In this document: one piece after another, positions 16,567-26,238 of the stretch
Layout of the letters: each line of letters begins with the position of its first letter
How positions within the stretch are numbered: position 1 is the stretch's first letter
Translations under genes and position numbers: made by a program
Source of the DNA: Paraburkholderia atlantica
GTDB taxonomy: Bacteria > Pseudomonadota > Gammaproteobacteria > Burkholderiales > Burkholderiaceae
Assembly (NCBI RefSeq): GCF_009362785.1
Contig: NZ_WHNQ01000031.1
Coordinates: forward strand, 21,318-85,317
Length of the DNA: 64,000 nt
Reading direction: 5' to 3'
Notes under the pieces: model-generated
What the model was told of the DNA's origin: nothing
The model's database searches: none
What the model saw: only the letters and a program-made list of their open reading frames with translations

Positions 16567-19500
16567 CTATCGTCGTCCGCAAAAATCCTCGAGGGATTGG
16601 AAATCCAGATTAGATGAAAGAGTTCCGTCGCCCGACAAAATCTGCTCTAGTGTTTTCTTCAGGTCTGGCGGAGCAAAGCGGCTTCTGTCGATTACCATAA
16701 CTAGCAGCTTTAAGGCATGCAACGGGAATCGCTGGCCAATCTTCAGCTCGTTCATATCTTTAAGTAACTGATACGGGACGGTAATCGGCTTGAGCCACAG
16801 TTCAACCGTGCCAAGAGCATCAGAAAAATCCTTATCAGCAGCCACGGCTATTCGTGCCAAAGTCTCTGCTAGTCGTTCGCTTTCTAATGCTATCTTTTTT
16901 GGCCACACGCTTGTCAGAAACGGGCGTACTGCGATGCTCCAGTATTCGCTCTGCCTCCCATCAGCACCTTTCATCGCGCGATGCACTGCCTGCGCACAGG
17001 CCGCAAGTCCTTCCATCGGCAGCGCTCGTACGGCCCTCTGCAAGTCGGGCCGACTGAATAGGTCCGTCGCTTCCAATGCAACGAGCGTAAGCATGGATGC
17101 ATAATTTACGCGCGCATCGCCGAACCGTGCGTAATGTTTAACTGCGTCAAGGAACGGTTTCTTCAATTCGACAAGCAAAGGCTTGTAGAGTCGAGGGGAC
17201 CACAGATAACCCATCCATGCTGCGAACGCTTCCTCCTCGGAGGTCTGCCAGTCAAATAGAGGAAACAAGTTTGCTTGCGTCCAAGACGGGTCGACCCGAA
17301 AGAGGGCAACTACATTTGATGCGAGCAAAGTTCGTCCATGGCGAAATCTAACGGCTGTCGTATCGCAGACACGCGTAAAAATCGGAGCAATCACGGCAGG
17401 CAATCTGTCGTTGTCGTTCAACGGCTTGCTGAACCACCAGTTGAGTAGCGCTTGAGTGACTTGTCCCACAGGATGACTAATAGACGCCAAAACAGCTTCG
17501 TCTGTGCTGTCGAAGCGTTCGTCGACAGACAAATTTAGCACGCGTTCGCATAACGAAATGAACGTCTTCTCGTGCACCACCAGCTGCTTACCTACTTCAT
17601 GTAACCACCACCCCACCGGCTGCATAACCTCTAAAACCTGAGCGTCGGGCATTGAACTGACACACGCGGCGAGCCATCGCCACGAGCGCCGAACGAGACT
17701 GTCACCGCTCCAGGTGTTCAAAGCCTCCGTCCATCGCTGCACAGGCCATATGTTCCGCGCCGAAAGGTCTAGCAACGATACAATTGCGACTGGTGAGTTC
17801 GTGCGGCACAGTTCTCTCCAGTCATCTTCTTTGAAGAATCCGGCCTCGGGCTTTTTCTGAAGCCAAGGAACTAATAAGTCGCGCGTTCGGGGGGCGAGGT
17901 CAATCTGCGGTTCATAATGATAATCTGGGTCGCCGGTACCACTCATCCAATGGCTGAACTCCTCCCGCTCGAATTTGTCGCCAATTTTCCATTGAGGATG
18001 CGCAGCTTCCAGCGCGGCAAGGAGGTTTGCGGCGTCGAGCGTAAGCGCACCATCTCCTGTTTTGAATTTTGCAAGCCGTAGCCACTGGCTGCTGTGCACG
18101 ATTTCGTTCCACCGCTCGTCCTCTATATCTTCCTGAAACATATGTCTCGGAGGACCAGCTAGGATAGCCTGTTGCAGAAGCTCAGCAGTTCTTGGGTTCA
18201 GCCATCGCACGCTGGTTGCCAGAAGACGCATTACCTCGCGTTGGGTTTCAGTCGACCAGAGCCAAAAAGCATTGTCTTCCAAAAGCCAATTTACCCAAGT
18301 CCCCAATGACCGCTCGCCTTCCTCGCGCGCGGCGTTGAGGGCGAGTCTTACGAACGTCGGATACGATGTCTGCCACATAGTGTTCATGAGGTCGCGTGCG
18401 CGGTCCGGATTGCTCTGGAAGATTGCTGACCATGAGTCACGAACCAACTCTATGAGAAAGGTCCACTCGTTGTGGTGTCTGTTCTGCCAGTGCTCGAGTA
18501 TTGATGGCATGTGCCACATACTGAGGTCACTGCGCTCATTCGCTTGGCCCAGCTCTCTCATTAAGTCCAACGCCTCTAGGAGTGACTCGCATGCGATACT
18601 GAACAATTTCGGGAGGGCGTTCTTCCACTCGTCCGAATCTCGAATGTCACCCAAAGTAGAGCGCAAATGGTCTTCGGTAAGCACCACTTCCGCCCTGACA
18701 ATGAATCTGAGCTCTTCCTCTAGCGTTGCGTCCTCCGGCACTTCACTCGGAAGCCTGAACGGCTTCTGAAGAATTACGCGCGCTGTCAGGAACTGTTTAA
18801 ATTCGATTCGCAAGGCGGTTGTCATGCCATCGCGCGCGAGGTTCTTCATCCAGTCGTAAATCTGGGAACTCAAATTGGACCGACCGACGAGACCAAGCAG
18901 AAGCAGATTCCACAATGTGCGCATTGCGGGCCGAGGGATTCCATTTGGCGTGTCGCTCTTGAATTGCTCAAGCTCTTCGCGTGTCGCAGTAGCCACCAGT
19001 TTGGCGGTATATTCCAGCGCACTTCGAAGCTGCCGAGCGAACCGCTCGGTAAGGTAGCCGCCTCGACTGGCGAACCAGAGCAGCAGTTCCGGGTTGTCGA
19101 GATGGCGTACTAGCCACTCAGAGAGATAAGACATTACGTGATCCATCGGGCGGGGATTGCTCCCGTCGCTGACGATGCTCATCCGTGGGGCCATGATGTA
19201 CGGCATGGGGCGATTCGCTATGCTGAAACGGAGTTTCGAATCAACATTCGATTCGGGGGTTACACCAAATCTAGACAAATCTTTATGCTCGAACCTATCT
19301 TCGCAGAAGTGAGGTAGCCAATCCAACGTCGGAACAGGGGCGTGCTCCGCGAAGAGCTTCGCCGGTGTTCCATCGGCTTCACTGATGGCCCAGAGCATCC
19401 GCCCGACAAAGTCGTCTTCCACGGTACTCGCTAGGGGGCCAGCCAGAATGCAGTCTTGAACTATCTTTCCTTTACCGCGCGCGCCTGCGCTGTAGGTCTT

Positions 19501-20364
19501 TGCCCAAGCACGTATGGTTTTGTGCAAATGAGCGTGGTCTTTCGTCCACCTGTACAAAACGGGTACCACATTTTTCGCCTTCCACTCTCGAGCAACTTTG
19601 TCATGAGATGCATGACTGCCAGTATAGGAACCGAACGCAAACATCTCGGGACTCGCTTCTCCACGGAGGCGGTCCGCAGCCAGAGCATCCGTCATGTATC
19701 GCAGTACGGGGTCACCTAAGCTATAACCGACGAAGCAGACCACGTAATTGCGAAATAGCTCGCTCACAAAGCGTGCCGCCCACCGCTCGGTCAGATAAGC
19801 GATGCCGAAGTCGCCGCTCGAAACGACCAGATGGTCCAGTTCGTCGCGTGTCGGCATTTCGCTAAGGAGCCCATGCAGATAAACGACACCATTCCAACGA
19901 TTCTTTGGTACAGGCAGCAAAGGGGCACAGTACCGTCCGAGTGCCATCGCGTCGCGCGCCACGACTTCCTCAAAAAGACGGTCGAAGTTCGTGGTAATAA
20001 GGCGGGTTGCCCCCTTCTTGGTCTTCGCCAGATACAGAAGTGCCTCGTGCGTGGCCAAGGCATCTGGAGCCGTCAGGTCTGGTGTCAGGATTCTTACCAT
20101 CTCCCGTCGAACCGTTTCTCTGCGTCCGATCTCCTCCTCGAGCAGACCGACTGCAATATCGTATTGCTTGCTTTCAATGGCCGCTTTTTGCACGTCGCTT
20201 TGAACTGGGCACAGGGCATCGTAAAGGTCGTCCACGAGCTTCTTAAAACTGGGAAGTCCGGCTGGAGAAGAAATCCCCGCACCGCAAAAAAATACGACAC
20301 GCCCCTCTTCATGCGCCTGAAGCAGAGTCTCAGGTACGGCAGGTCCATTTTTTACGAATTGCAT
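16567..20364 (-). CDS. Large SIR2-domain protein, DSR1-like candidate phage-defence NADase
   Basis: A 1265-residue protein. Residues 20-290 form a SIR2 fold: NAD loop 'VVFFCGAGISSPAGLPSF' (GAG at 28-30), 'TTNFD' (Asn 126, Asp 128), 'VYLHG' (catalytic His 164) and 'FVGYSLGDPVLRY'. About 950 residues of mostly helical sequence follow, including many Trp/Leu-rich segments, and I see no transmembrane segment. The size and layout (N-terminal SIR2, long helical C-terminus of DUF4020 type) recall the anti-phage sirtuin DSR1, which depletes NAD+ on infection. That match is from memory. It lies 113 bp downstream of an HNH gene on the same strand, so it may be the last gene of a HIT-HNH-SIR2 operon. 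Confidence 0.82.
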   Translation of the reverse strand: MQFVKNGPAVPETLLQAHEEGRVVFFCGAGISSPAGLPSFKKLVDDLYDALCPVQSDVQKAAIESKQYDIAVGLLEEEIGRRETVRREMVRILTPDLTAPDALATHEALLYLAKTKKGATRLITTNFDRLFEEVVARDAMALGRYCAPLLPVPKNRWNGVVYLHGLLSEMPTRDELDHLVVSSGDFGIAYLTERWAARFVSELFRNYVVCFVGYSLGDPVLRYMTDALAADRLRGEASPEMFAFGSYTGSHASHDKVAREWKAKNVVPVLYRWTKDHAHLHKTIRAWAKTYSAGARGKGKIVQDCILAGPLASTVEDDFVGRMLWAISEADGTPAKLFAEHAPVPTLDWLPHFCEDRFEHKDLSRFGVTPESNVDSKLRFSIANRPMPYIMAPRMSIVSDGSNPRPMDHVMSYLSEWLVRHLDNPELLLWFASRGGYLTERFARQLRSALEYTAKLVATATREELEQFKSDTPNGIPRPAMRTLWNLLLLGLVGRSNLSSQIYDWMKNLARDGMTTALRIEFKQFLTARVILQKPFRLPSEVPEDATLEEELRFIVRAEVVLTEDHLRSTLGDIRDSDEWKNALPKLFSIACESLLEALDLMRELGQANERSDLSMWHMPSILEHWQNRHHNEWTFLIELVRDSWSAIFQSNPDRARDLMNTMWQTSYPTFVRLALNAAREEGERSLGTWVNWLLEDNAFWLWSTETQREVMRLLATSVRWLNPRTAELLQQAILAGPPRHMFQEDIEDERWNEIVHSSQWLRLAKFKTGDGALTLDAANLLAALEAAHPQWKIGDKFEREEFSHWMSGTGDPDYHYEPQIDLAPRTRDLLVPWLQKKPEAGFFKEDDWRELCRTNSPVAIVSLLDLSARNIWPVQRWTEALNTWSGDSLVRRSWRWLAACVSSMPDAQVLEVMQPVGWWLHEVGKQLVVHEKTFISLCERVLNLSVDERFDSTDEAVLASISHPVGQVTQALLNWWFSKPLNDNDRLPAVIAPIFTRVCDTTAVRFRHGRTLLASNVVALFRVDPSWTQANLFPLFDWQTSEEEAFAAWMGYLWSPRLYKPLLVELKKPFLDAVKHYARFGDARVNYASMLTLVALEATDLFSRPDLQRAVRALPMEGLAACAQAVHRAMKGADGRQSEYWSIAVRPFLTSVWPKKIALESERLAETLARIAVAADKDFSDALGTVELWLKPITVPYQLLKDMNELKIGQRFPLHALKLLVMVIDRSRFAPPDLKKTLEQILSGDGTLSSNLDFQSLEDFCGRR

Positions 20365-20477
20365 TTTGTGTGGTCTCTCAGATGACTGATTTATGATTAC
20401 GTTGGTTGCCTAGCCGCCACTCGTTCCCGGGACTCGTCCGCTGCGAATTTTGTAGGCAGCGTCAGACTTTGCTCCGG

Positions 20478-21587
20478 TTAATGCGCTACTAACATGCTGA
20501 CATAAACGGAATCGATGTTCTCGTAGATCGTAGGAGACAACCAAGCGCGTCCGCCAGTGTCGCTCGCGACTGTATAACCCCACGTAGCGACGCGCTGTAC
20601 GGTGTCCCGGTCGCCCGAAACCCCGGACAACATCCCGATTTCAGTGAGCTGTTGCTCTCTGAGGACAAGACGCTCTAGCCACCGCTCAAGATGAGGCTTC
20701 GCCGCTAGGGTGTCCGATTTGCTGCGATTACAAGCTGGATGCGCCAGGACGAAGTTGTGAGCTAGATCTCTTGAGTAAAGCGAGAAGGGTACGAAGTGGT
20801 CAACGTCTGCTTCGACGAGGCTTTCTCGGCAGTAAAAGCACCGAGGACCGTCCAGTTTCCGCAGATTGGCGCTAATAATGGCGAGCGACTGTCGAGACGA
20901 GGAGAACAGGAAATCCTCGAGGTCGTCGGCTTTCCAGAGAATCAGGTGGTTCCGCCGGTTCGCCTTGATGTGCGCTACCCATCGAGTTCGAGCCATTTGC
21001 TCTACTAGGGTATAGAACCGCCGTAGGCAATAGCTGACCCCTGGATTCAATCTAACGGTGCCTCTTGACGGCCTCTCATACAGAAACGGGTCCGCTACGC
21101 CGCCAAAGTTCTGGAGATAGTTCAACGGCTGCGCCGACACTACGGCCGCGACCTTTGACAACAGAGGTGCGTAACCAAGGAAACTAGATGCCTGGAGCGC
21201 TGATGACGCGGCGGTGCCGGCCCGAAACTCCGCTATTGCGCTCAGAATCGCTGCCTGAACTCCAAGATTTTGGACTAGAACGCCGGGCTGGCTGTCTGGC
21301 TGACCAGTTCCGTATGGAGTCGCATGTTTCCAGTAGAGAGAGATGAATCGCTCTGCAATTTGGCGAGTAGTCAGCGTCAGTTCCGCGCCGTCGTCCGCTC
21401 TGTGCTCGACCGCCAATTCTGCGAGCGAAATCAGAAGCTCGAACTTATACGTCGCTGTAAAGTCGCCCTCTGCGAACAGTCGTTGGAGCTTCGCGAGAAA
21501 AGCGAGTTGTGCTTCTGGAGACGGCGGCGGTGCGCTGACACTCAATCTCGCTTGCTCCAGTAGTCTGCCTTTTCGGGCAGCACCCAT
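20478..21587 (-). CDS. HNH endonuclease-domain protein
   Basis: A 369-residue protein. The N-terminal 200 residues are helical ('FLAKLQRLFAEGDFTATYKF', 'ELLISLAELAVEH'). The HNH nuclease is near residues 250-295: 'CFYCRES' with the first Cys pair, 'DVDHFVPFSL' with the metal-ligand Asp-His pair, 'AHNFVLAHPACNRSK' with the Asn and the second Cys. All expected metal and catalytic positions are present. The likely start (ATG read from 21587) lies inside the upstream HIT gene, a 46-bp overlap that implies co-expression. In defence islands such HNH proteins often cut DNA or RNA; the target is unknown. Confidence 0.83.
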   Translation of the reverse strand: MGAARKGRLLEQARLSVSAPPPSPEAQLAFLAKLQRLFAEGDFTATYKFELLISLAELAVEHRADDGAELTLTTRQIAERFISLYWKHATPYGTGQPDSQPGVLVQNLGVQAAILSAIAEFRAGTAASSALQASSFLGYAPLLSKVAAVVSAQPLNYLQNFGGVADPFLYERPSRGTVRLNPGVSYCLRRFYTLVEQMARTRWVAHIKANRRNHLILWKADDLEDFLFSSSRQSLAIISANLRKLDGPRCFYCRESLVEADVDHFVPFSLYSRDLAHNFVLAHPACNRSKSDTLAAKPHLERWLERLVLREQQLTEIGMLSGVSGDRDTVQRVATWGYTVASDTGGRAWLSPTIYENIDSVYVSMLVAH

Positions 21588-21925
21588 CGAACTCCACCGC
21601 GGGGGTCCGGCAAATCCCCCTTGAACCGCGGTATCAAATGGATGTGTAGATGCGGCACAGTCTGCCCAGCGGCCGGGCCATCGTTGATGCCAATGTTGAA
21701 TCCGTCCGGCCTATAAGAGCGCACCGCGGTGTCCTTCGCCTCATCGAGGAGCGCAAAAAGACAGTCTCGCTCGTCCCTTGTCACTTCAAAGAATGAACCA
21801 ACATGGCGCTTTGGTATAACGAGGCTATGTCCGGGTGAAATCGGGTAACCATCAAGTATCCAGAAAGCATGCTCGTTCTCGCCGACAATTCGAGAACTGG
21901 AAATCTCGCAGAAGGGACAGGTCAT
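21542..21925 (-). CDS. HIT-family nucleotide hydrolase/transferase
   Basis: A 127-residue protein with the complete histidine triad 'PHLHIHLIPR' (His 92, 94, 96), the N-terminal 'CPFCEI' and 'GHSLVIPKRHVGSF'. HIT proteins hydrolyse or transfer nucleotidyl groups (AMP-lysine, Ap4A and similar). The gene overlaps the HNH gene downstream by 46 bp and would be the first gene of the HIT-HNH-SIR2 group. A nucleotide-signal role in that group is speculation. Confidence 0.88.
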   Translation of the reverse strand: MTCPFCEISSSRIVGENEHAFWILDGYPISPGHSLVIPKRHVGSFFEVTRDERDCLFALLDEAKDTAVRSYRPDGFNIGINDGPAAGQTVPHLHIHLIPRFKGDLPDPRGGVRWVLPEKADYWSKRD

Positions 21926-22124
21926 TGACGTCGTCGATGAATATGCGGCTCAGGCACTCGGCGTCGTCGCGCACATCGTCGACATCTCAGCCAACCGCTT
22001 GATTTCTGAAGCCGCGCACGCCCAGCGTCTGCGGCCAACTCTTGCCCTACATTCTAGCCTCGCATTACGGCGAGGCTGTCCGAACCAAAGGCCTAGTTCC
22101 ACGATGCGCTCTTTCCTTTGGGAG

Positions 22125-22958
22125 TCAGTTGCAGTTCGTGCTTGCCATGCCGCCGCCGAGGTTCATGGTCGTGCAGTGGACGGGTGCACTCGTCAGATGC
22201 ACCGCCTGCGGTTGCCGTGCGTTGACCGCCTGCATGTAGGTCGCCCACGCGGACATGCTGTTTGCGAACCGCTGATTGGCAATCTGCTGGGCCTGCAGCT
22301 GTCGCTCCTGGTTTTCAACTAGGCGTGCCTCCCGATACTGCCGGGCCGCGTCGACGGCGGCCTTCCCAATTGCGTACCGGCGCTGGGCGAACTCGCCGTA
22401 GGTAAGCTTCTGTTGATAGAGCGCGACAATCAGTTCGCTGACCTTCCCTTCGGCCTCTGAGCCAAACGACATCTCCAGCCGAATGAACGACTCATCGAGT
22501 GCGGAGGCGTTGGTAGGCACTGGGTTGACCGTGCGCTCGCGCGCGATACACGCGTCGCGGAGCGTCGCCCACTTCGCGATGAGCGGCCGCTCCGCAGCGC
22601 TCGGGAATGAGTCAAGCGATGCGTACTCGAATGGTGGCGGCTCGTCCAGCTTGCGTACAAATTCGACCTTCTCTCGCAGCGGATTTACTTCGGGGATGGC
22701 CATGTCGGTCTCGCACTGCTTATGCACGGCCTCATACTGTGCCGCTATAGCGTCATGCTGCGCCTTCGCCGCATCCGCCGCCTCCTTGCGATGCAGGCTG
22801 CCGCCCCCATTCGCATAGCCCTTTGTCCCCGGCAGACAATCCGCCCAAGCGATTCCCAGCGCGCAATCCGCCGGGTGGTTGGCGAATCCCGGTCCAACGC
22901 TGCTGCATCCTGCCAGCACGGCAACTGCCGCCGACAATACGATCCGATTCGTCTTCAT
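22125..22958 (-). CDS. Lipoprotein of unknown function
   Basis: A 277-residue protein with a lipobox 'LAGC' at residues 15-18. The mature part is helical and rich in Gln and Glu, with a probable coiled coil ('YREARLVENQERQLQAQQIA' followed by 'NQRFANSMSAWATYMQAV'). There are few cysteines outside the lipobox region. I do not recognise a family, although similar lipoproteins are common among Burkholderia accessory genes. The upstream neighbour on the same strand is 0.7 kb away, so it is probably transcribed alone. Confidence 0.7.
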   Translation of the reverse strand: MKTNRIVLSAAVAVLAGCSSVGPGFANHPADCALGIAWADCLPGTKGYANGGGSLHRKEAADAAKAQHDAIAAQYEAVHKQCETDMAIPEVNPLREKVEFVRKLDEPPPFEYASLDSFPSAAERPLIAKWATLRDACIARERTVNPVPTNASALDESFIRLEMSFGSEAEGKVSELIVALYQQKLTYGEFAQRRYAIGKAAVDAARQYREARLVENQERQLQAQQIANQRFANSMSAWATYMQAVNARQPQAVHLTSAPVHCTTMNLGGGMASTNCN

Positions 22959-23636
22959 ACGTCTGCTTCCCCGTTTGCGGTGCCGAACTGGCGTTGTCCG
23001 CGCATATCTATTGTGAGTTCGCGAATTTTAATGCAGCTTTTTGGGGCTCAACACCAGAAGAAACACGGCGCCGGCAAAGATCCAGTGTTCAGGGTGTTGA
23101 AAGGCTTGCTGATCTGGATGATGCCGGCGGCCAGCATTAAATTGAGAGAGCGATAGCCAGCCAAGGACTTCGGTGGCGAGTGGCCCCACAGGGCATTGAA
23201 TTCGAGCCTGCCTTCGCCGCGGAATGTGGCTTCTGCCTACAAAGTACGGCGAAGATCCGGATGCTGCCCGACGCGGTCGTCCGTCGTCGACCCATCTCTG
23301 CCGTTTGGTGTGGTCAGGTCAAATGGCAGTAAGGGACGGAGGAGCGGTCATAGCCTTTCGTCTTGCCGTATAGGGGACGCTCGGGTGTCGCCGATGTTTC
23401 GCCTCAAGACGCTGACACAGGACACTGCTTGTGAGCGCGCGAGGCCGTCTGAATCGTTACGCATACATGGTCTTGAGGGTGTCTCTTCGCGCCAGACAAA
23501 TCCTCTGGCGGAAGCAACCACGCTTCCTAACCGGCACCCTACCGCCGCCCGATCATCATCCCGCCGCGCATTGGCGCAAGGCGTGGGCAGCCGGGTTTGC
23601 TTCCCGCCAAATAAAACCGTAGGCTCATTGGCCTGG
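22959..23636. other. Gap with no confident gene
   Basis: One long plus-strand frame crosses here, but its composition (Arg/Ser-rich, no motif) marks it as a shadow. On the minus strand a short piece near 23025-23100 reads FQHPEHWIFAGAVFLLVLSP and could be the tail of a lost membrane protein. Nothing else is supported. Confidence 0.3.
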
Positions 23637-24509
23637 CTATCGCGGCGCCCCCGCGACAGCCGTCATTGGGTCATGAGGATGGATTTCGATCAACTGCTCG
23701 CCGTGGTGCGTATCGATGAAAACGCGCCCACGAACGGCTATTTGCTGACCGGCGCGAACGCGCGCATAGGCATGCGCCGGCGTATCTGGTTCCACCTCGA
23801 TTCGCACGTAACGGGGTGGATCCGACCCAACGTAACCAGCACCGCCTGCATTGAATTTGCTTAGCCGCAAATCGATCGTCCAGAAACCATCTGTGCTGTG
23901 CTGAGCCTCCCGTACCGCCACGCCGATCGCAGAGGCTACGCAACCCGTGTCGACCCATCCTTGAATGCCCATTTTCTTTAACGGCGTGGAACCGATTGCA
24001 ACAGTCTCATCCGCCGTGTGCAGTCTTGGCTCCGGTTGCCTGCCCAGATGGCTCACAACCCACTCGCCATTGCAAACGGTTGCTGCCTTTGCCGCTTCTC
24101 GGACAAAGAAGAACACCACCGTGTGATTGGCATGTCCGACGGTATGATCGACTACGTAGCCGCCAGGCGCCGAGCCGTCGAAGGAGTTGGAGCCGGAAAA
24201 CGGATCGTCCCAGTGAAACGCAGCCGCCCCCGCTACGCCCGAAATCTTGTAGCGCACCGTGCCTTCGGTTCCGGTCATGAAGCCATTGGACTCGGCTATG
24301 AGTCTGCCGGATTGCCCAGGCTGGATGACTCGCGGCGGCCGCGTGGTAATCTCGCCATGATTGACTGTGATGCTTTCGCCTGTAATCGGCACCGACGTGC
24401 GATTCTCAATTACCACCTCTGTTGTCCGAGCGCTCGCAAGAACGTTCGAAGGATTTGTAATGAAGAATGCTAAGCCAATTCCTAGGTTAAAAAATCGCGC
24501 CGCTAACAT
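23637..24509 (-). CDS. Secreted protein with aegerolysin-like N-terminal domain
   Basis: The ATG read from 24509 gives a signal peptide (MLAARFFNLGIGLAFFITNP, then 'NVLASA'). The first domain (about residues 30-145) has the aegerolysin-like pattern: 'TTEVVIENRTSVPI', 'GRLIAESNGFMTGTEGTVRY' with the GTEG turn, and 'GGYVVDHTVGHANHTVVFFF'. Aegerolysins bind membrane lipids and often partner with pore-forming proteins. The second domain ('GEWVVSHLG', 'VRAGQQIAVRGRVFI', 'GEQLIEIHP') looks like a small beta-barrel or OB-type fold. An in-frame ATG at 24551 would extend the protein by 14 residues. Family assignment is from pattern only. Confidence 0.6.
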   Translation of the reverse strand: MLAARFFNLGIGLAFFITNPSNVLASARTTEVVIENRTSVPITGESITVNHGEITTRPPRVIQPGQSGRLIAESNGFMTGTEGTVRYKISGVAGAAAFHWDDPFSGSNSFDGSAPGGYVVDHTVGHANHTVVFFFVREAAKAATVCNGEWVVSHLGRQPEPRLHTADETVAIGSTPLKKMGIQGWVDTGCVASAIGVAVREAQHSTDGFWTIDLRLSKFNAGGAGYVGSDPPRYVRIEVEPDTPAHAYARVRAGQQIAVRGRVFIDTHHGEQLIEIHPHDPMTAVAGAPR

Positions 24510-24551
24510 TCTCCGACCTCCCGATTCCGAAGATCCTCTGGGTAGTGCCAA

Positions 24552-25024
24552 CCGGCTCCGATTACTGTAAGACGCTAACAGTGCAAGGTAACAACGGGTT
24601 TAAATATAGGAGCATTTTCGCCAAATTCGGAATCACTTTCACGAACGAACTGTCGGGTATTGCACAGACCCAATGGTAGATGATGCACTAGGCATCATCG
24701 GTCCATGCTGGACGGATGCTGAGCCAAGACGTCATCGTGCCGTCCGAAGTTCAGCCTCGTGAATGGAACGGCCGCTTACTGAGCGAAGCCGACTGAGTGT
24801 CCCAGCAACGGTACGAGCGAATGACGCTTCATGGCCGATTGCGCCTATTCTGCCGTCGGCCATTCAAGGTATGGAGGAATCGAACAGTTTTCGGAAATCC
24901 ACGGGCGATCGTGACACGTCCAAATGTGCATCGCCGGACTGGCGCCGGGATCGTCGTCAAGCGTCGGCACCCTCAAAACGATGTGCGGCTGAACGAGCCG
25001 CTCAGCGAGAATATGCGTACCGCA
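24552..25024. other. Gap with no gene recognised
   Basis: AT-rich bases near 24590-24660 probably hold the promoter of the minus-strand secreted protein. The remainder contains only short shadow frames. Confidence 0.3.
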
Positions 25025-25243
25025 TCAAGAGCAGAAGCGGCGCAGTTTACCCGGCGATGATTCAAAACTGGACAGCGAGCTTTCTCCGCGCGTCCACCGG
25101 AAGTGCTCACGTTGAACACGGGCGGTTGTTCCGAATGCTGCAGCGTGGGCCTTCTGACATGTGCGGCAATGACAATGAGAGATTGAAGTCGCGAGCGCGT
25201 CTATTTCATAGCAGATCGCACGACATAAGCAGCTACCTTTCAT
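25025..25243 (-). pseudogene. Truncated GFA (glutathione-dependent formaldehyde-activating) protein
   Basis: The frame reads MKGSCLCRAICYEIDALATS, then 'SHCHCRTCQKAHAAAFGTTA' and 'GESSLSSFESSPGKLRRFCS'. This is the first half of a CENP-V/GFA zinc domain with its CxC and CxxC ligands. It stops where the family continues with the remaining ligands (usually about 130 residues in total). The gene is therefore cut at its 3' end and the metal site is incomplete. Confidence 0.72.
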
Positions 25244-26173
25244 ATCTTCCTCGAGCTTCGCTGGTTAAACACAAATCCTACAAACGATTCGAAGCGAGCG
25301 ACGTGCTACCGCTGTCGCTTGTCAAGTTGTTGACGATTCTGATGGGGGCGTCGAGGGGCCGAAGTTGGCCGCAAGCGCCCGACGAACGAGCGCGATGATC
25401 GTCTTGGGCGTGCGTGCGCTGCAAATGGCATGAGGTGTATAAGTCGGGACGTCATCGGACACTCCCGAGAAGGCTGCTCAACCATGCAGGTGGCAAAGTC
25501 GGCACCCGACTAACTCGGACACACCACCAATTTTGCGGTGAACAGACGTTTGCAAAGCGAAGTTGACCTTCGGTGACTACTTTTCGGCCGGTCGTGCCGC
25601 TAGTTTTGCTCGCTTACCGCACTAGCACCGTCTACCCTAAAAGGGCCGATGGGCCACGCTACGAGCGAAAGGCGAACAAAAGGAACGCCTTAAATAAATG
25701 ATGAGAAAAAGCACTTTCTGTTTCGCGGATTTAATGGAAAACGCAATACTCGTCTTTCGTCCTGAATGGTCAGGGGCCGAGTCGCAAGATGCGATCCTCA
25801 ACGACGATGCCGAAGGGGGCGCGCGGAAAGCTTGCATTTCAGTGACGATCATTGGATTTTGAATACCATCATCGCGAGGTCCTTCCATGCCAATAGATGA
25901 CGATGACTTAGCCATCGCGAATAACTCAGCGAACGGTCTTGAACTATTCGTAGTAGGTGATGCTTACCACATGTGGCGGCAATCCTCGACTACAAATCCC
26001 TGCCGCCACCGGCGATCACAGGGCAACGCACTGGAGCGTACGGAAACCGGTAGAGAGCTTCTTGCCTCAAGGGATGTGGTGTGGTGAAAGGGTTACCTAA
26101 CCGTGTTCCGCGTGTGTTGGGAAACCGCCGAGTAGCTTGGTGAGAATCGCCTGGCGAACCTAACGAAGGGAGC
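25244..26173. other. Long gap with a possible lectin-propeller scrap
   Basis: Most of this stretch shows no gene. Around 25887-25985 the plus frame reads NSANGLELFVVGDAYHMWRQ, resembling one blade of a PLL/tectonin-type lectin beta-propeller (pattern ...LEVFVxGxDxxxYHxWQ...). The frame degenerates within 30 residues. It is at best a relic; confidence in the family is low. The last part carries the upstream region of the 26239 gene cluster. Confidence 0.3.
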
Positions 26174-26193
26174 ACAAACTTGCATGAGTTTGT
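26174..26193. promoter_or_regulatory. Inverted repeat ACAAACT-N6-AGTTTGT upstream of the five-gene cluster
   Basis: A perfect 7-bp dyad with a 6-base spacer lies 45 bp before the first ATG of the cluster. Its position fits an operator or leader hairpin. No regulator can be named. Confidence 0.35.
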
Positions 26194-26238
26194 ACCGGAG
26201 CATTCCGGCTTCGGACGTTGCCTTAAAGGGTGTCCACC

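Noticed and set aside
23196..23864. Plus-strand 222-residue frame
   Set aside because: Ser/Arg-rich with no motif and partly antisense to the secreted protein at 23637-24509.
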